From: Flavisphingopyxis soli
Lineage (GTDB): Bacteria; Pseudomonadota; Alphaproteobacteria; Sphingomonadales; Sphingomonadaceae
NCBI RefSeq assembly: GCF_007995095.1
Contig: NZ_VOPY01000004.1
Coordinates: forward strand, 62,001-126,000
Reading direction: 5' to 3'
Length of the DNA stretch: 64,000 bases
The translations under genes were made by a program, and so were the position numbers. The notes under the pieces are model-generated. The model was not told the DNA's origin. It made no database searches and saw nothing but the letters and a program-made list of their open reading frames with translations. Of the stretch, positions 8,250-16,817 are shown in pieces; the stretch's first letter is position 1; every line of letters starts with the position of its first letter.

Positions 8250-10427
8250 ATGATTTCGACCCGCATGATTCTGTTCGCCACCGCATCGACGCTGATGCTG
8301 TCAGGCTGCGCGACGATGGAAGGTACCCCGACCGATATGCCACAGGCCGACGCCACGCCCGTAAAAGCCGCAGCACTGACCTATCCTGCAACGCGCCGCG
8401 GCGATGTGGTCGAGACGCAGTTCGGCGTGGCGGTCGCCGATCCCTATCGCTGGCTCGAGAACGACGTGCGCGAAGACAGCGAAGTCGCGCAATGGGTCGC
8501 GGCGCAGAACGCGGTGACCGACGCCTATCTCGCCAAGCTGCCCGGCCGCGACGCGTTCAAGGCTCGGATGACGCAACTCTACGATTACGAGCGGATCGGC
8601 ACGCCTACCAAAAAGGGCGGCCGCTATTTCTACAGCCGCAATGACGGGCTGCAGAACCAGTCGGTGCTTTATGTCCGCGATTCGCTCGACGGACCGGGGC
8701 GCGTGCTGATCGATCCCAATGGCTGGTCCGCCGACGGCGCCACCGCGCTAGCCGAATGGTCGCCGAGCGAAGACGGGACCAAACTGCTCTATTCGGTTCA
8801 GGACGGCGGCACCGACTGGCGCAGCGTCAAGGTGCTCGACGTCGCGACCGGCAAGCCGATGTCCGACGAGGTCAAATGGGTCAAGTTCTCGGCGCTCGAC
8901 TGGGCCAAGGACGGCAGCGGCTTTTACTATTCGCGCTTCCCCGAGCCAAAGGCCGAAGGCACCTTCCAGTCGCTCAACACCAACCAGGCGATCTATTTCC
9001 ACCGCCTCGGCACGCCGCAGAGCGCCGACGTGAAGCTCTATGCGACGCCGTCCAAGCCCGACCTCAACCATGTCGGGCAGGTCAGCGACGACGGCCGCTG
9101 GCTGACCGTGACGAGCTCTTCGGGGACCGACGACCGCTATGAGCTCAATTTGATCGACCTCGCGTCGAAGGATCGCACGCCGCGGCTGCTGATCCCCGGC
9201 TTCGACAACAACTGGTCGTATGTCGGCAACCGCGGGTCGACCTTCTATTTCCAGACCAACAAGGATGCGCCGCTGCTGCGCGTCGTTTCGCTCGACATCA
9301 GCCAGGCCAAGCCGCAGCCCAAGACGATTATCGCCGAAGACAAGGCCACGCTCGACGGCGTTTCGCTGGTCGGCGGCAAGCTGATCGCCGACTATCTCGT
9401 CGATGCGAAGACCGAGGTGCGCGTCTACAATCTCGACGGCAGTCTCGAGCGCAAGATCGCGCTGCCGGGCATCGGTTCGGCGGGCGGTTTTGCCGGCACG
9501 TTCGACGATGACGAGACGTTCTTTTCGTTCACCAGCTTCGCACGCCCGACGACGGTCTATCGCTATGATGTGAAGACCGGCGGCGTCGCGGTCTGGGCGC
9601 AGCCCAAGGTCGCCTTCGACCCCGACGACTATAGCGTCGAACAGCGTTTTTACGCATCGAAGGACGGCACGCGGATCCCGATGTTCGTCATCGCCAAGAA
9701 GGGTATCGACCGCACCGGCGGATCGCCGACTTTGCTCTACGGCTATGGCGGCTTCAACATTTCGCTGACGCCGAGCTATTCGGTGACGCGCATGGCGTGG
9801 CTCGATGCCGGCGGTGTCGTTGCGGTCGCGAACCTGCGCGGCGGCGGCGAATACGGCAAGGCGTGGCACGATGCCGGCCGCCTCGCCAACAAGCAGAACG
9901 TGTTCGACGATTTCATCGCCGCGGGCGAATATCTCAAGGCCGAAGGGATTACCGGCAAGGACCAGCTGGCGATCGAGGGTCGCTCGAACGGCGGGCTGCT
10001 CGTCGGTGCAGTGGTCAACCAGCGCCCCGACCTGTTCGCCGCGGCATTGCCCGGGGTCGGCGTGATGGACATGCTGCGCTTCGACAAGTTCACCGCCGGG
10101 CGCTACTGGGTCGACGATTACGGCTATCCGTCGAAGGAGGCCGATTTCCGCAACCTCTATGCCTATTCGCCCTATCACAACATCAAGAGCGGGCGCGATT
10201 ATCCGGCGATCATGGTTACCACCGCCGACACCGACGATCGCGTCGTGCCGGGCCACAGTTTCAAATATATCGCCGCGTTGCAGCATGCCGATACCGGGCC
10301 CGAGCCCAAGCTGATCAGGATCGAGACGCGTGCGGGCCATGGATCGGGCAAGCCGACGACCAAGATCATCGACGAGTTCGCCGATATGTACGCCTTTATC
10401 GGCTATCATACCGGCCTGACCCGGTAG
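8250..10427 (+). CDS. Prolyl oligopeptidase family (S9A) lipoprotein
   Basis: This 725-residue serine peptidase has a lipoprotein signal (TLMLSGC, lipobox LSGC), so it should be membrane-anchored in the periplasm rather than cytosolic. An N-terminal S9A beta-propeller domain (VADPYRWLEND is the usual start) covers roughly residues 45-450. The C-terminal alpha/beta-hydrolase domain carries LLYGYGGFNISLTPSY, the nucleophile site GRSNGGLLVG, the Asp site TADTDDRVVPGHS and the His site RAGHGSGKPT, so the triad is complete. S9A enzymes cut short peptides after proline. The ATG at 8250 follows AAGGAG. It lies between two terminators and is probably monocistronic. Confidence 0.92.
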   Translation: MISTRMILFATASTLMLSGCATMEGTPTDMPQADATPVKAAALTYPATRRGDVVETQFGVAVADPYRWLENDVREDSEVAQWVAAQNAVTDAYLAKLPGRDAFKARMTQLYDYERIGTPTKKGGRYFYSRNDGLQNQSVLYVRDSLDGPGRVLIDPNGWSADGATALAEWSPSEDGTKLLYSVQDGGTDWRSVKVLDVATGKPMSDEVKWVKFSALDWAKDGSGFYYSRFPEPKAEGTFQSLNTNQAIYFHRLGTPQSADVKLYATPSKPDLNHVGQVSDDGRWLTVTSSSGTDDRYELNLIDLASKDRTPRLLIPGFDNNWSYVGNRGSTFYFQTNKDAPLLRVVSLDISQAKPQPKTIIAEDKATLDGVSLVGGKLIADYLVDAKTEVRVYNLDGSLERKIALPGIGSAGGFAGTFDDDETFFSFTSFARPTTVYRYDVKTGGVAVWAQPKVAFDPDDYSVEQRFYASKDGTRIPMFVIAKKGIDRTGGSPTLLYGYGGFNISLTPSYSVTRMAWLDAGGVVAVANLRGGGEYGKAWHDAGRLANKQNVFDDFIAAGEYLKAEGITGKDQLAIEGRSNGGLLVGAVVNQRPDLFAAALPGVGVMDMLRFDKFTAGRYWVDDYGYPSKEADFRNLYAYSPYHNIKSGRDYPAIMVTTADTDDRVVPGHSFKYIAALQHADTGPEPKLIRIETRAGHGSGKPTTKIIDEFADMYAFIGYHTGLTR

Positions 10428-10580
10428 CTCGCCGCGCCATTGCTGAACGTCAGGCAACTGAACCTTAGATAAGCAAGGGGTTCAGCAGGGCCTCATTGCG
10501 AATCACCTATACCAGTCTCAGAGATCGGAGGTCCGGTCTCATGCGAAGTGTTTCAACGCCCGCAAACCAGGAGGCTGATA

Positions 10581-11153
10581 ATGACTTATACGAGCAAATT
10601 CACGAAAATCGCTCTCGGCACCGCTGCTGCGGGCATGATGGCAACCGCTGCAGTTCCGGCCCAGGCCGCCGATCGCTATGATCGTCGCGGCGACGGCATC
10701 GGCGTCGGCGAAATAATCGCCGGCGTGGCGATCCTTGGCGGTCTCGCCGCGATCCTGTCGAGCGGCAACCGCGATCGCGACTATCGCGGCGGCACCAACG
10801 GCTATGACGATCCGTACTACAATAATGGCTACAACGACGGCTATGACCAGCAGTCCTATGGCGGATCGCGTGCAGCGGTGCAGCAGTGCGTAGCCGCGAC
10901 GCAGAACGAGGCGCGCCGTTACGGCCAGGGCCGCGTGCGGATCACCGATATCACCGATATCGATCGCAACCGCGGCGGTTATACGATCAACGGACGCCTG
11001 CAGGTGCAGGACTATAACCGCGGTTACGGCAATCGCTACGACAGCCGTTACGACAATCGCTACGATCGTCGTTCGCGCGTCGACAACGGATCGTTCCGTT
11101 GCAAGGTCCGCAACGGCCGTGTCGTCGATGTCGATATCCGCGGCATCCGCTAA
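10581..11153 (+). CDS. Secreted glycine/tyrosine/arginine-rich envelope protein
   Basis: This 190-residue protein has a signal peptide ending AVPAQAA. A short glycine-zipper-like hydrophobic segment (GVGEIIAGVAILGGLAAILSSG) follows, then a Gly/Tyr/Asp/Asn-rich region. A middle domain has two Cys (VQQCVAATQNEAR ... FRCKVRNGRVVDVDIRG), and between them lies a run of NRYDSRYDNRYDRR-type repeats. The ATG at 10581 follows a consensus AGGAGG six bases upstream; the GTG at 10548 lacks this. Many sphingomonads carry such 17 kDa-antigen-like or stress-related envelope proteins, but I do not recognise a named family. It is followed by a strong terminator. Confidence 0.8.
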   Translation: MTYTSKFTKIALGTAAAGMMATAAVPAQAADRYDRRGDGIGVGEIIAGVAILGGLAAILSSGNRDRDYRGGTNGYDDPYYNNGYNDGYDQQSYGGSRAAVQQCVAATQNEARRYGQGRVRITDITDIDRNRGGYTINGRLQVQDYNRGYGNRYDSRYDNRYDRRSRVDNGSFRCKVRNGRVVDVDIRGIR

Positions 11154-11177
11154 ACGATAGCGACACGCAGAATACCG

Positions 11178-11210
11178 CCGCCGGGTGCCGTGTGCACCCG
11201 GCGGTTTTTT
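11178..11210 (+). terminator. Intrinsic terminator before guaA
   Basis: CCGCCGGGTGC (11178-11188) pairs perfectly over 11 bp with GCACCCGGCGG (11194-11204), with a 5-base loop and six T residues (11205-11210). It ends the upstream gene 24 bases after its stop. Confidence 0.88.
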
Positions 11211-11256
11211 CGTGTCGGCTGGACAGCGCGCTGCCTGCCGCCTATCCGGCCATCGC

Positions 11257-12870
11257 ATGACCATGCATCAAAATGCCGGCGACCAGCCGCCCCAAAGCCC
11301 GTTCGGCGACACCATCCTGATCGTCGATTTCGGCAGCCAGGTAACCCAGCTGATCGCGCGCCGCGTCCGCGAGGCGGGAGTCTATTCCGAAATCGCGCCG
11401 TTCACGCAGGCCGAAGAGGCGTTCGCCCGCCTCAAACCCAAGGGAATCATCCTGTCGGGCAGCCCCGCCTCGGTCCCCGACGAGGGGTCCCCGCGGGCAC
11501 CGCAATGCCTGTTCGATTCGGGCCTGCCGATGCTCGGCATCTGCTACGGCCAGCAGGTCATGACCGAGCAGCTCGGCGGCAAGGTCGTCAGCGGCAGCGG
11601 ATCGGGCGATGGCGAACGCAGCGGCGAATTCGGCCGCGCGTTCATCGAGGTCGCCGAGGAATGCGTCCTGTTTGACGGCCTGTGGCAGGTCGGCGAAACG
11701 CACCAGGTGTGGATGAGCCACGGCGACAAGGTTGCCGAGTTCGCACCCGGTTTTCGCATCGTCGCGACGACGCCCGGCGCGCCGTTCGCGCTGATCGCCG
11801 ACGATGCGCGGCGCTATTACGGCACGCAATTCCACCCCGAGGTCGTCCACACGCCCGATGGCGGACGGTTGATCGCCAATTTCGTCCGCCATGTCTGCGG
11901 CTGTGCCGGCGACTGGACGATGGCCGAATTCCGCGCTGCCAAGATTGCCGAGATCCGCGAACAGGTCGGTGACGGCAACGTCATCTGCGGCCTGTCGGGC
12001 GGGGTCGATTCGGCGGTCGCTGCGGTGTTGATCCACGAAGCGATCGGTGACCAGTTGACCTGCGTCTTTGTCGATCACGGGCTGATGCGGATGAACGAGG
12101 CCGAACAGGTGCTCGGCCTGTTCCGCGAACATTACGGCATCAAGCTGGTCCACGTCGATGCCGAGGAGATGTTCCTCTCGGGTCTCGCCGGGCTGACCGA
12201 CCCCGAAAAGAAGCGCAAGTTCATCGGCGGCGCGTTCATCGACCTGTTCGAGGAAGAAGCGCGCAAGATCGGCGGGGCTGACTTCCTCGCGCAGGGCACG
12301 CTCTATCCCGACGTCATCGAAAGCGTCAGCTTCACCGGCGGGCCATCGGTCACGATCAAGAGCCACCACAATGTCGGCGGCCTGCCCGAGCGGATGAACA
12401 TGCAGCTGGTCGAACCGTTGCGCGAGCTGTTCAAGGATGAGGTCCGCGATCTCGGTCGCGAGCTCGGCCTGCCCGAGATCTTCGTCGGGCGGCACCCGTT
12501 CCCCGGCCCGGGCCTAGCGATCCGCATCCCCGGCGAGGTGACCAAGGAGCGCTGCGATATCCTGCGCAAGGCCGACGCGATCTACCTCGAGGAAATCCGC
12601 AATGCCGGCCTCTACGACGCGATCTGGCAGGCGTTCGCGGTGCTGCTGCCGGTCAAGACCGTCGGCGTGATGGGCGATGCGCGCACATATGACAGCGTCT
12701 GCGGCCTGCGCGCGGTGACCAGCACCGACGGCATGACCGCCGACGTCTATCCGTTCGACGCGAGCTTCCTGACGCGCGTTGCGACGCGCATCGTCAACGA
12801 GGTCAACGGGGTCAACCGCGTGGTTTACGATTATACGAGCAAGCCGCCCGGGACGATCGAGTGGGAGTGA
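11257..12870 (+). CDS. guaA: GMP synthase (glutamine-hydrolysing)
   Basis: The protein has 537 residues. The N-terminal class I glutamine amidotransferase domain has the nucleophile in GICYGQQ and the catalytic His-Glu in QFHPEV. The ATP pyrophosphatase domain has the P-loop [13 protein letters not shown]. The C-terminal dimerisation domain ends [24 protein letters not shown]. It converts XMP to GMP using glutamine and ATP in the cytoplasm. I place the start at ATG 11257 (MTMHQNAG), with another ATG two codons on at 11263. The frame stays open to 11185, but that start would lie inside the terminator hairpin and add 24 residues foreign to GuaA. Confidence 0.97.
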   Translation: MTMHQNAGDQPPQSPFGDTILIVDFGSQVTQLIARRVREAGVYSEIAPFTQAEEAFARLKPKGIILSGSPASVPDEGSPRAPQCLFDSGLPMLGICYGQQVMTEQLGGKVVSGSGSGDGERSGEFGRAFIEVAEECVLFDGLWQVGETHQVWMSHGDKVAEFAPGFRIVATTPGAPFALIADDARRYYGTQFHPEVVHTPDGGRLIANFVRHVCGCAGDWTMAEFRAAKIAEIREQVGDGNVICGLSGGVDSAVAAVLIHEAIGDQLTCVFVDHGLMRMNEAEQVLGLFREHYGIKLVHVDAEEMFLSGLAGLTDPEKKRKFIGGAFIDLFEEEARKIGGADFLAQGTLYPDVIESVSFTGGPSVTIKSHHNVGGLPERMNMQLVEPLRELFKDEVRDLGRELGLPEIFVGRHPFPGPGLAIRIPGEVTKERCDILRKADAIYLEEIRNAGLYDAIWQAFAVLLPVKTVGVMGDARTYDSVCGLRAVTSTDGMTADVYPFDASFLTRVATRIVNEVNGVNRVVYDYTSKPPGTIEWE

Positions 12871-12873
12871 CGC

Positions 12874-12897
12874 AAAACCGTCGGGGGGACGGCTTTT
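12874..12897 (+). terminator. Probable terminator after guaA
   Basis: AAAACCGTC (12874-12882) can pair with GACGG-C-TTTT (12888-12897), leaving one bulged C. The last four T residues are both part of the stem and the U tract. It lies immediately after the guaA stop and is weaker than the other terminators here. Confidence 0.5.
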
Positions 12898-12936
12898 CGT
12901 TACTCTTAGGGGCATAACTATTGGGGGGAGCGGGTT

Positions 12937-13008
12937 TTGACTAAGCCATCGAGCAAGGCAGGCGCGCCGCGCCGCCGCCGCTTTGACTCTGGGGGGTCGA
13001 ACGCATGA
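12937..13008 (+). CDS. Possible 23-residue leader peptide coupled to purT
   Basis: A TTG at 12937 opens a 23-codon frame that starts MTKPSSKAGAP, has a run of four Arg in the middle and ends GGSNA. Its stop TGA (13006-13008) overlaps the purT start ATG (13005-13007) in the ATGA arrangement used by many adjacent genes in this window. A purine-rich GGGGGGAG lies 6 bases before the TTG, and a second G-run (GGGGGG) inside the frame is the purT ribosome site. It could be a translated leader that couples to purT, or chance. No homolog is known to me. Confidence 0.35.
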   Translation: MTKPSSKAGAPRRRRFDSGGSNA

Positions 13009-14189
13009 CCCCGACCGCCAAGATCCTGCTGCTCGGTTCGGGCGAACTGGGCCGCGAATTCGTCATTTCGGCCAAGCGGCTCGGTTGCCAGGTGATCGCC
13101 TGCGACAGCTATGACGATGCCCCTGCGATGCAGGTCGCCGATGCGCGCGAGATATTCTCGATGCTCGACGGCGTCGCGCTGCGGGCCGCGATCACCAGGC
13201 ACCACCCCGATTTCATCGTCCCCGAGATCGAGGCGATCCGCACCACGGTGCTCGCCGAAGTCGAGGCGGTGGGATATCATGTCGTGCCGTCGGCACACGC
13301 GGCGCAGATGACGATGAACCGCGACGCGATCCGCGATCTGGCCGCCGGCAAGCTTGGCCTGGCGTGCTCACCCTATCGCTATGCCAGCAATGCCGCCGAA
13401 CTGGCCGAGGCGGTCGACGCGATCGGCCTGCCGATCGTCGTCAAGCCGGTGATGTCGTCGTCGGGCAAGGGGCAGAGCGTGGTGCGCGAGCGCAGCGAGA
13501 TCGCCACCGCCTGGACCTATGCCGCCGAGGGCATGCGCGGCGACCGCCAGCGCGTCATCGCCGAGGGCTTTATCGATTTCGATTACGAGATCACGCTGCT
13601 GACCGTCAGCGCCGCCGACGGCATTCATTTCTGCCCCCCGATCGGCCATCGCCAGGAGCGCGGCGACTATCGCGAAAGCTGGCAGCCGGCGGCGATGTCG
13701 CCCGCCGCGCTCGCGGCCGCGCAGGAGATGGCGGCAAAGGTCGTCACCGCGCTCGGCGGCCACGGCATTTTCGGCGTCGAGTTCTTCGTGCACGGCGACG
13801 CGGTGATCTTCTCCGAACTCAGCCCGCGGCCGCACGACACCGGCATGGTCACGATGATCAGCCAGGACCTCAATCAGTTCGACCTCCATGCGCGCGCGAT
13901 CCTCGGCCTGCCGATCCCGCCGATCGTCGCGCGCGGGGCTGCGGCCAGCGCGGTGATCCTTGCCGACCGCGACGCCGAAGATTTCGCGATCGAGGGGTTG
14001 GCCGACGCGCTCGTTGCGCCCGACGAGGAAACCCACATCGATGTCCGCATCTTCGGCAAGCCCGTGACGCGGCCCTATCGCCGCATGGGCGTCGCGCTCG
14101 CGCGGCATGACGGCGGCGATGTCGATCGTGCGCGCCGCTCCGCGATGGCGGCGGCCGACGCCGTCACGATCACGTACGGAGACGAATGA
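13005..14189 (+). CDS. purT: Formate-dependent phosphoribosylglycinamide formyltransferase 2
   Basis: This 394-residue ATP-grasp enzyme matches PurT in length and motifs: KILLLGSGELGREFVISAKRLG (N-terminal PreATP-grasp loop), PEIEAIRTTVLAEVE, KPVMSSSGKGQSVV (ATP-binding loop near 155), GIFGVEFFV and SELSPRPHDTGMVTMISQDLNQFDLHARAILG. It makes formyl-GAR from GAR, formate and ATP, the folate-independent alternative to PurN in purine synthesis. The start at ATG 13005 follows a G-rich ribosome site. It overlaps the next gene by 4 bases. Its place downstream of guaA puts two purine genes together, although a probable terminator separates them. Confidence 0.96.
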   Translation: MTPTAKILLLGSGELGREFVISAKRLGCQVIACDSYDDAPAMQVADAREIFSMLDGVALRAAITRHHPDFIVPEIEAIRTTVLAEVEAVGYHVVPSAHAAQMTMNRDAIRDLAAGKLGLACSPYRYASNAAELAEAVDAIGLPIVVKPVMSSSGKGQSVVRERSEIATAWTYAAEGMRGDRQRVIAEGFIDFDYEITLLTVSAADGIHFCPPIGHRQERGDYRESWQPAAMSPAALAAAQEMAAKVVTALGGHGIFGVEFFVHGDAVIFSELSPRPHDTGMVTMISQDLNQFDLHARAILGLPIPPIVARGAAASAVILADRDAEDFAIEGLADALVAPDEETHIDVRIFGKPVTRPYRRMGVALARHDGGDVDRARRSAMAAADAVTITYGDE

Positions 14190-14539
14190 TCATGCTGACG
14201 CTCTATGGCATTCCCAATTGCGACACGGTCAAAAAAGCGCGCAATTGGCTCGATGCGCAAGGCATCGCCTTTGATTTCCACGACTATAAGAAGGCTGGCG
14301 TGCCCGAGGGCGCGCTGGCCGACTGGGTCGATGCGCTCGGCTGGGAGGTGCTGCTCAACCGGCGCGGGACGACGTTTCGCAAGCTGTCCGAGGACGACAA
14401 GGCCGATATCGATGCGGCCAAGGCGCTGCGCCTGATGATCGCAAATCCCTCGATGATCAAACGCCCGGTCGTAACCACCGGCGAAGGCAAGCCGCTGGTC
14501 GGCTTCGACGCGAACGCCTGGCGCGCGCGACTCGGTTGA
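14186..14539 (+). CDS. ArsC/Spx family (YffB-like) thioredoxin-fold protein
   Basis: The 117-residue protein begins LTLYGIPNCDTVKKARNWLDAQGIAFDFHDYKK, the typical N-terminus of the ArsC/Spx/YffB family. One conserved Cys sits in the NCDT motif. The C-terminal MIKRPVVTTGEGKPLVGFD is also family-typical (KRP motif). The single Cys and absence of a second redox Cys fit the YffB branch of unknown function better than a working arsenate reductase. The ATG at 14186 overlaps the purT stop (ATGA), with a second in-frame ATG at 14192. It converges on proC with only 3 bases between stops. Confidence 0.85.
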   Translation: MIMLTLYGIPNCDTVKKARNWLDAQGIAFDFHDYKKAGVPEGALADWVDALGWEVLLNRRGTTFRKLSEDDKADIDAAKALRLMIANPSMIKRPVVTTGEGKPLVGFDANAWRARLG

Positions 14540-14542
14540 TCG

Positions 14543-15376
14543 TCAGTCCTGGCCTTCGCGCGCCAGGGCGGCGAGCTCGCGTCCGCGCGCGCGCGCGGCG
14601 CGCAGCGTTTCGGCCATCAGGCTGGCGAGCCGCGCATCCTCGTCGAGCACGTCGAGCCCGGCCTGCGTCATGCCGCCGCGGCTGGCGACCTGCGCGGCGA
14701 GTTCGGTTGGCGTCAGCTCGCTGACCTCGAGCTGGGCGGCGGCACTTGCCAGCGTCGCGCGGGCGAGGCGCAGCGCGGTCGGCTCATCGAAACCGAGGCG
14801 TTCGCCGCCGGCGCGCATCGCATCGACGAAGCGGTAGACGAACGCCGGACCCGATCCGGTCAGCGCGGTCAGCGCGTCGAACTGGTTTTCCTCGTCGATC
14901 CATTCGACATGACCGAGCGGCTTCATCAACCGGGTGATCGTCTTGCGCGCGGCGTCCTTGCCGTCGGCTCCGGCGAGGCCCACAACGCCCTTGCCGGTCC
15001 GCACGGGCATGTTGGGCATGACGCGCATCCGCGCGGCGGCGCCGGGAAAGCGTCCACGCAAATCGTCGATCGTGACGCCGGCGAGGATCGACAGGACGAT
15101 CGTGTCGGGGCCGATCAGGCGGGCGATATCCTCGGCGACGTCGCCGAGCATCTGCGGCTTTACGCCGATCATCAGGATGTCGGGATTGGCGGGAGCCTCG
15201 GCGGACGTCGTGACGACCTTCACGCCGTTGGCGACGGCCTTTCCGCTCGGCCGGATTGCGGTCACCTGGGCCGGATCGAGGCCTGCATCGAGCCAGCGGC
15301 CGAGCATCGCGCTCGCCATGTTGCCGCAACCGAACAGGACGATGTGCTGCCCGAAACGGGAGAGAGAAGTGGTCAT
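14543..15376 (-). CDS. proC: Pyrroline-5-carboxylate reductase
   Basis: The 277-residue protein has the N-terminal dinucleotide-binding fold (IVLFGCGNMASAMLGRWL), the MRVMPNMPVRTGKGVVGL stretch, and the C-terminal signature ALTALTGSGPAFVYRFVDAM plus PTELAAQVASRGGMTQAGLDVL. It catalyses the last step of proline synthesis in the cytoplasm. I take ATG 15376 as start (MTTSLSRFGQ); the open frame continues 46 codons upstream into the end of the YbjN gene and reads as non-coding. It is the last gene of the minus-strand run that starts with the DsbD-like protein. Confidence 0.95.
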   Translation of the reverse strand: MTTSLSRFGQHIVLFGCGNMASAMLGRWLDAGLDPAQVTAIRPSGKAVANGVKVVTTSAEAPANPDILMIGVKPQMLGDVAEDIARLIGPDTIVLSILAGVTIDDLRGRFPGAAARMRVMPNMPVRTGKGVVGLAGADGKDAARKTITRLMKPLGHVEWIDEENQFDALTALTGSGPAFVYRFVDAMRAGGERLGFDEPTALRLARATLASAAAQLEVSELTPTELAAQVASRGGMTQAGLDVLDEDARLASLMAETLRAARARGRELAALAREGQD

Positions 15377-15411
15377 GTTGGGTTCCTGTCGGAAAGGGAG
15401 TGCGGCGGGCG

Positions 15412-15915
15412 TCAGGCCTCGCCGCGCGTGTCGATCAGCGATGCACTCAAGGCTTCGGCGGGCGTCTTGCCGCCCCATAGCACAAATTGGAAGACCGGAT
15501 AGAACCGCTCGCATTCATCGATCGCGGTCTCGACGAGCGTCTGCGCCTGTTCGAGCGTCAGCGTCGCATCGGGTCCGAGCAAAACGGCGTGGCGGAACAG
15601 GACGATGCCGCTCGACGACCACATTTCGAAATGGCCGAGCCACAGTTGCTCGTTGGCGAGACCGATGACTTCCCAGACGGGTGCGCGCTTGTCCTCGACG
15701 ACGCGGACGTCGGGAAAGGCGAGCAATTGCAGCACCTGATCCTCTTCGCGCCAGATCGCGCGCAGTTCGTAATTCGCCCACGACCCTTGCGTCGTCGCGA
15801 CGATCTCGTCGTCGCTGACGTGCTCGTGCGACCAGCCGTGCGCCTCGAAATAGACGCCGAGCATGTCGATCGGGGCGGCATCGTCTTCATCGTCGGGGAA
15901 AAGTTCGTCGCTCAT
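15412..15915 (-). CDS. YbjN domain-containing protein
   Basis: The 167-residue protein starts with an acidic segment (MSDELFPDDEDDAAPIDML). It then follows the YbjN fold, resembling a type III secretion chaperone: HEHVSDDEIVATTQGSWANYELRAIWREEDQVLQLLAFPD, and a C-terminal helix with FQFVLWGGKTPAEAL that is diagnostic for the alphaproteobacterial branch. YbjN proteins are sensory or chaperone-like and poorly understood. It lies 35 bases upstream of proC and 22 bases downstream of the UbiK-like gene on the same strand. Cytoplasmic by sequence. Confidence 0.88.
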   Translation of the reverse strand: MSDELFPDDEDDAAPIDMLGVYFEAHGWSHEHVSDDEIVATTQGSWANYELRAIWREEDQVLQLLAFPDVRVVEDKRAPVWEVIGLANEQLWLGHFEMWSSSGIVLFRHAVLLGPDATLTLEQAQTLVETAIDECERFYPVFQFVLWGGKTPAEALSASLIDTRGEA

Positions 15916-15937
15916 GTCGTTGCCTCGATGCGCCCGT

Positions 15938-16240
15938 TCAGGCGGCGGGCTTTCCCTTCGGCTTGGCGGCGGCCTTGCGCGGTGCTGCGGGCTTCGCGGC
16001 GGTCTTGCCCTCGAGCGCGTCGAGCCGGGCTTTCAGGACGTCGACCTCGGCGCGTGCCTTGGCTGCCATGTCCTTGACCGCGTCGAATTCGTCGCGGGCC
16101 ACGAAATCGAGCCCGCCGATCCATTCGCGCGCGCGGTCGCGGGCCGAGGATTCGGCCTCGCGTCCGACCCCGGCGATGGTCCCGGCGGCGCCGTTGATGA
16201 CCTTGGCGAGGTCGTCGAAAAATCGGTTCTGCGATTGCAT
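15938..16240 (-). CDS. ubiK: Accessory factor UbiK family (BMFP) protein
   Basis: This 100-residue protein begins MQSQNRFFDDLAKVINGAAGT and contains a coiled-coil helix (FVARDEFDAVKDMAAKARAEVDVLKARLDALE) typical of UbiK/BMFP proteins. A Lys/Ala/Pro-rich basic tail follows. UbiK family members bind membranes and help the ubiquinone biosynthesis complex in proteobacteria. The basic tail resembles membrane- or nucleic-acid-contacting tails. It is third from the end of the proC operon. UbiK is small and low in sequence constraint, so I rely on the N-terminal motif and the coiled coil. Confidence 0.82.
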   Translation of the reverse strand: MQSQNRFFDDLAKVINGAAGTIAGVGREAESSARDRAREWIGGLDFVARDEFDAVKDMAAKARAEVDVLKARLDALEGKTAAKPAAPRKAAAKPKGKPAA

Positions 16241-16262
16241 GTCGTATTTCCTTAAAGCGCGT

Positions 16263-16817
16263 TCAGAGGTCTATCTGGGTACTCGCGGCGGGCGTGTGAA
16301 GGGTTGCGGCATCGGGATTGTCGAGCGCGATGGTCAGGTTGAGCATCGCGGCAAAGCCGAGCCATATCATGTATGGCACGAGCAGCCACGCCGCGGCCTT
16401 GCGAATCCGCGCGAACAGGACGGTGATGACGATCGCCGAGATGAGCATCGCGGCGATGATCCAGAACGCCGGCCAGACCTGGTGGAGCCGGAAAAATACC
16501 GGCGACCAGGCAAAATTGAGCAGCATGTGGAGGCTGAACAATGCGATCGCGATCCCGCGTCCGCGGGCACGGCGGGCATTGAGGACCATCGCAATGGCCA
16601 GCCCAAGCATGACATAGAGGATCGGCCAGACGACGCCGAAGACCCAGCCCGGCGGGGTAAGCGCGGGCTTGGCGAGCAGCGCGAACCAGTTGTTCTGATA
16701 GCCCGAGTTCGACAGATAGCCCATCGCGCTGCCGATCACGACGATCAGCGGTACGGTGAACAGGGCCCAGCGCAGGTAGGACATGCGCAATTGGCCCGGG
16801 GATGCGATCTCGTTCAT
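16263..16817 (-). CDS. tspO: TspO/MBR family membrane protein
   Basis: The 184-residue protein has about five hydrophobic helices and the TspO hallmarks ALTPPGWVFGVVWPILYVMLGLAIAMV, LHMLLNFAWSPVFF and the C-terminal LLVPYMIWLGFAAMLNLTIALDN. TspO binds tetrapyrroles such as protoporphyrin and is linked to stress and pigment regulation in alphaproteobacteria. The start at ATG 16817 overlaps the tlyA stop by 4 bases. A longer open frame to 16958 reads through tlyA and is not family-like. It sits in the inner membrane, downstream of a DsbD-like thiol relay and an RNA methyltransferase, an association with no obvious single pathway. Confidence 0.92.
   Translation of the reverse strand: MNEIASPGQLRMSYLRWALFTVPLIVVIGSAMGYLSNSGYQNNWFALLAKPALTPPGWVFGVVWPILYVMLGLAIAMVLNARRARGRGIAIALFSLHMLLNFAWSPVFFRLHQVWPAFWIIAAMLISAIVITVLFARIRKAAAWLLVPYMIWLGFAAMLNLTIALDNPDAATLHTPAASTQIDL

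Noticed and set aside
10458-10486. CTGAACC/GGTTCAG inverted repeat upstream of the RYD protein as a regulator site
   Set aside because: A 7-bp stem with a 14-base loop, no T-run and no recognised binding motif; too weak to call.
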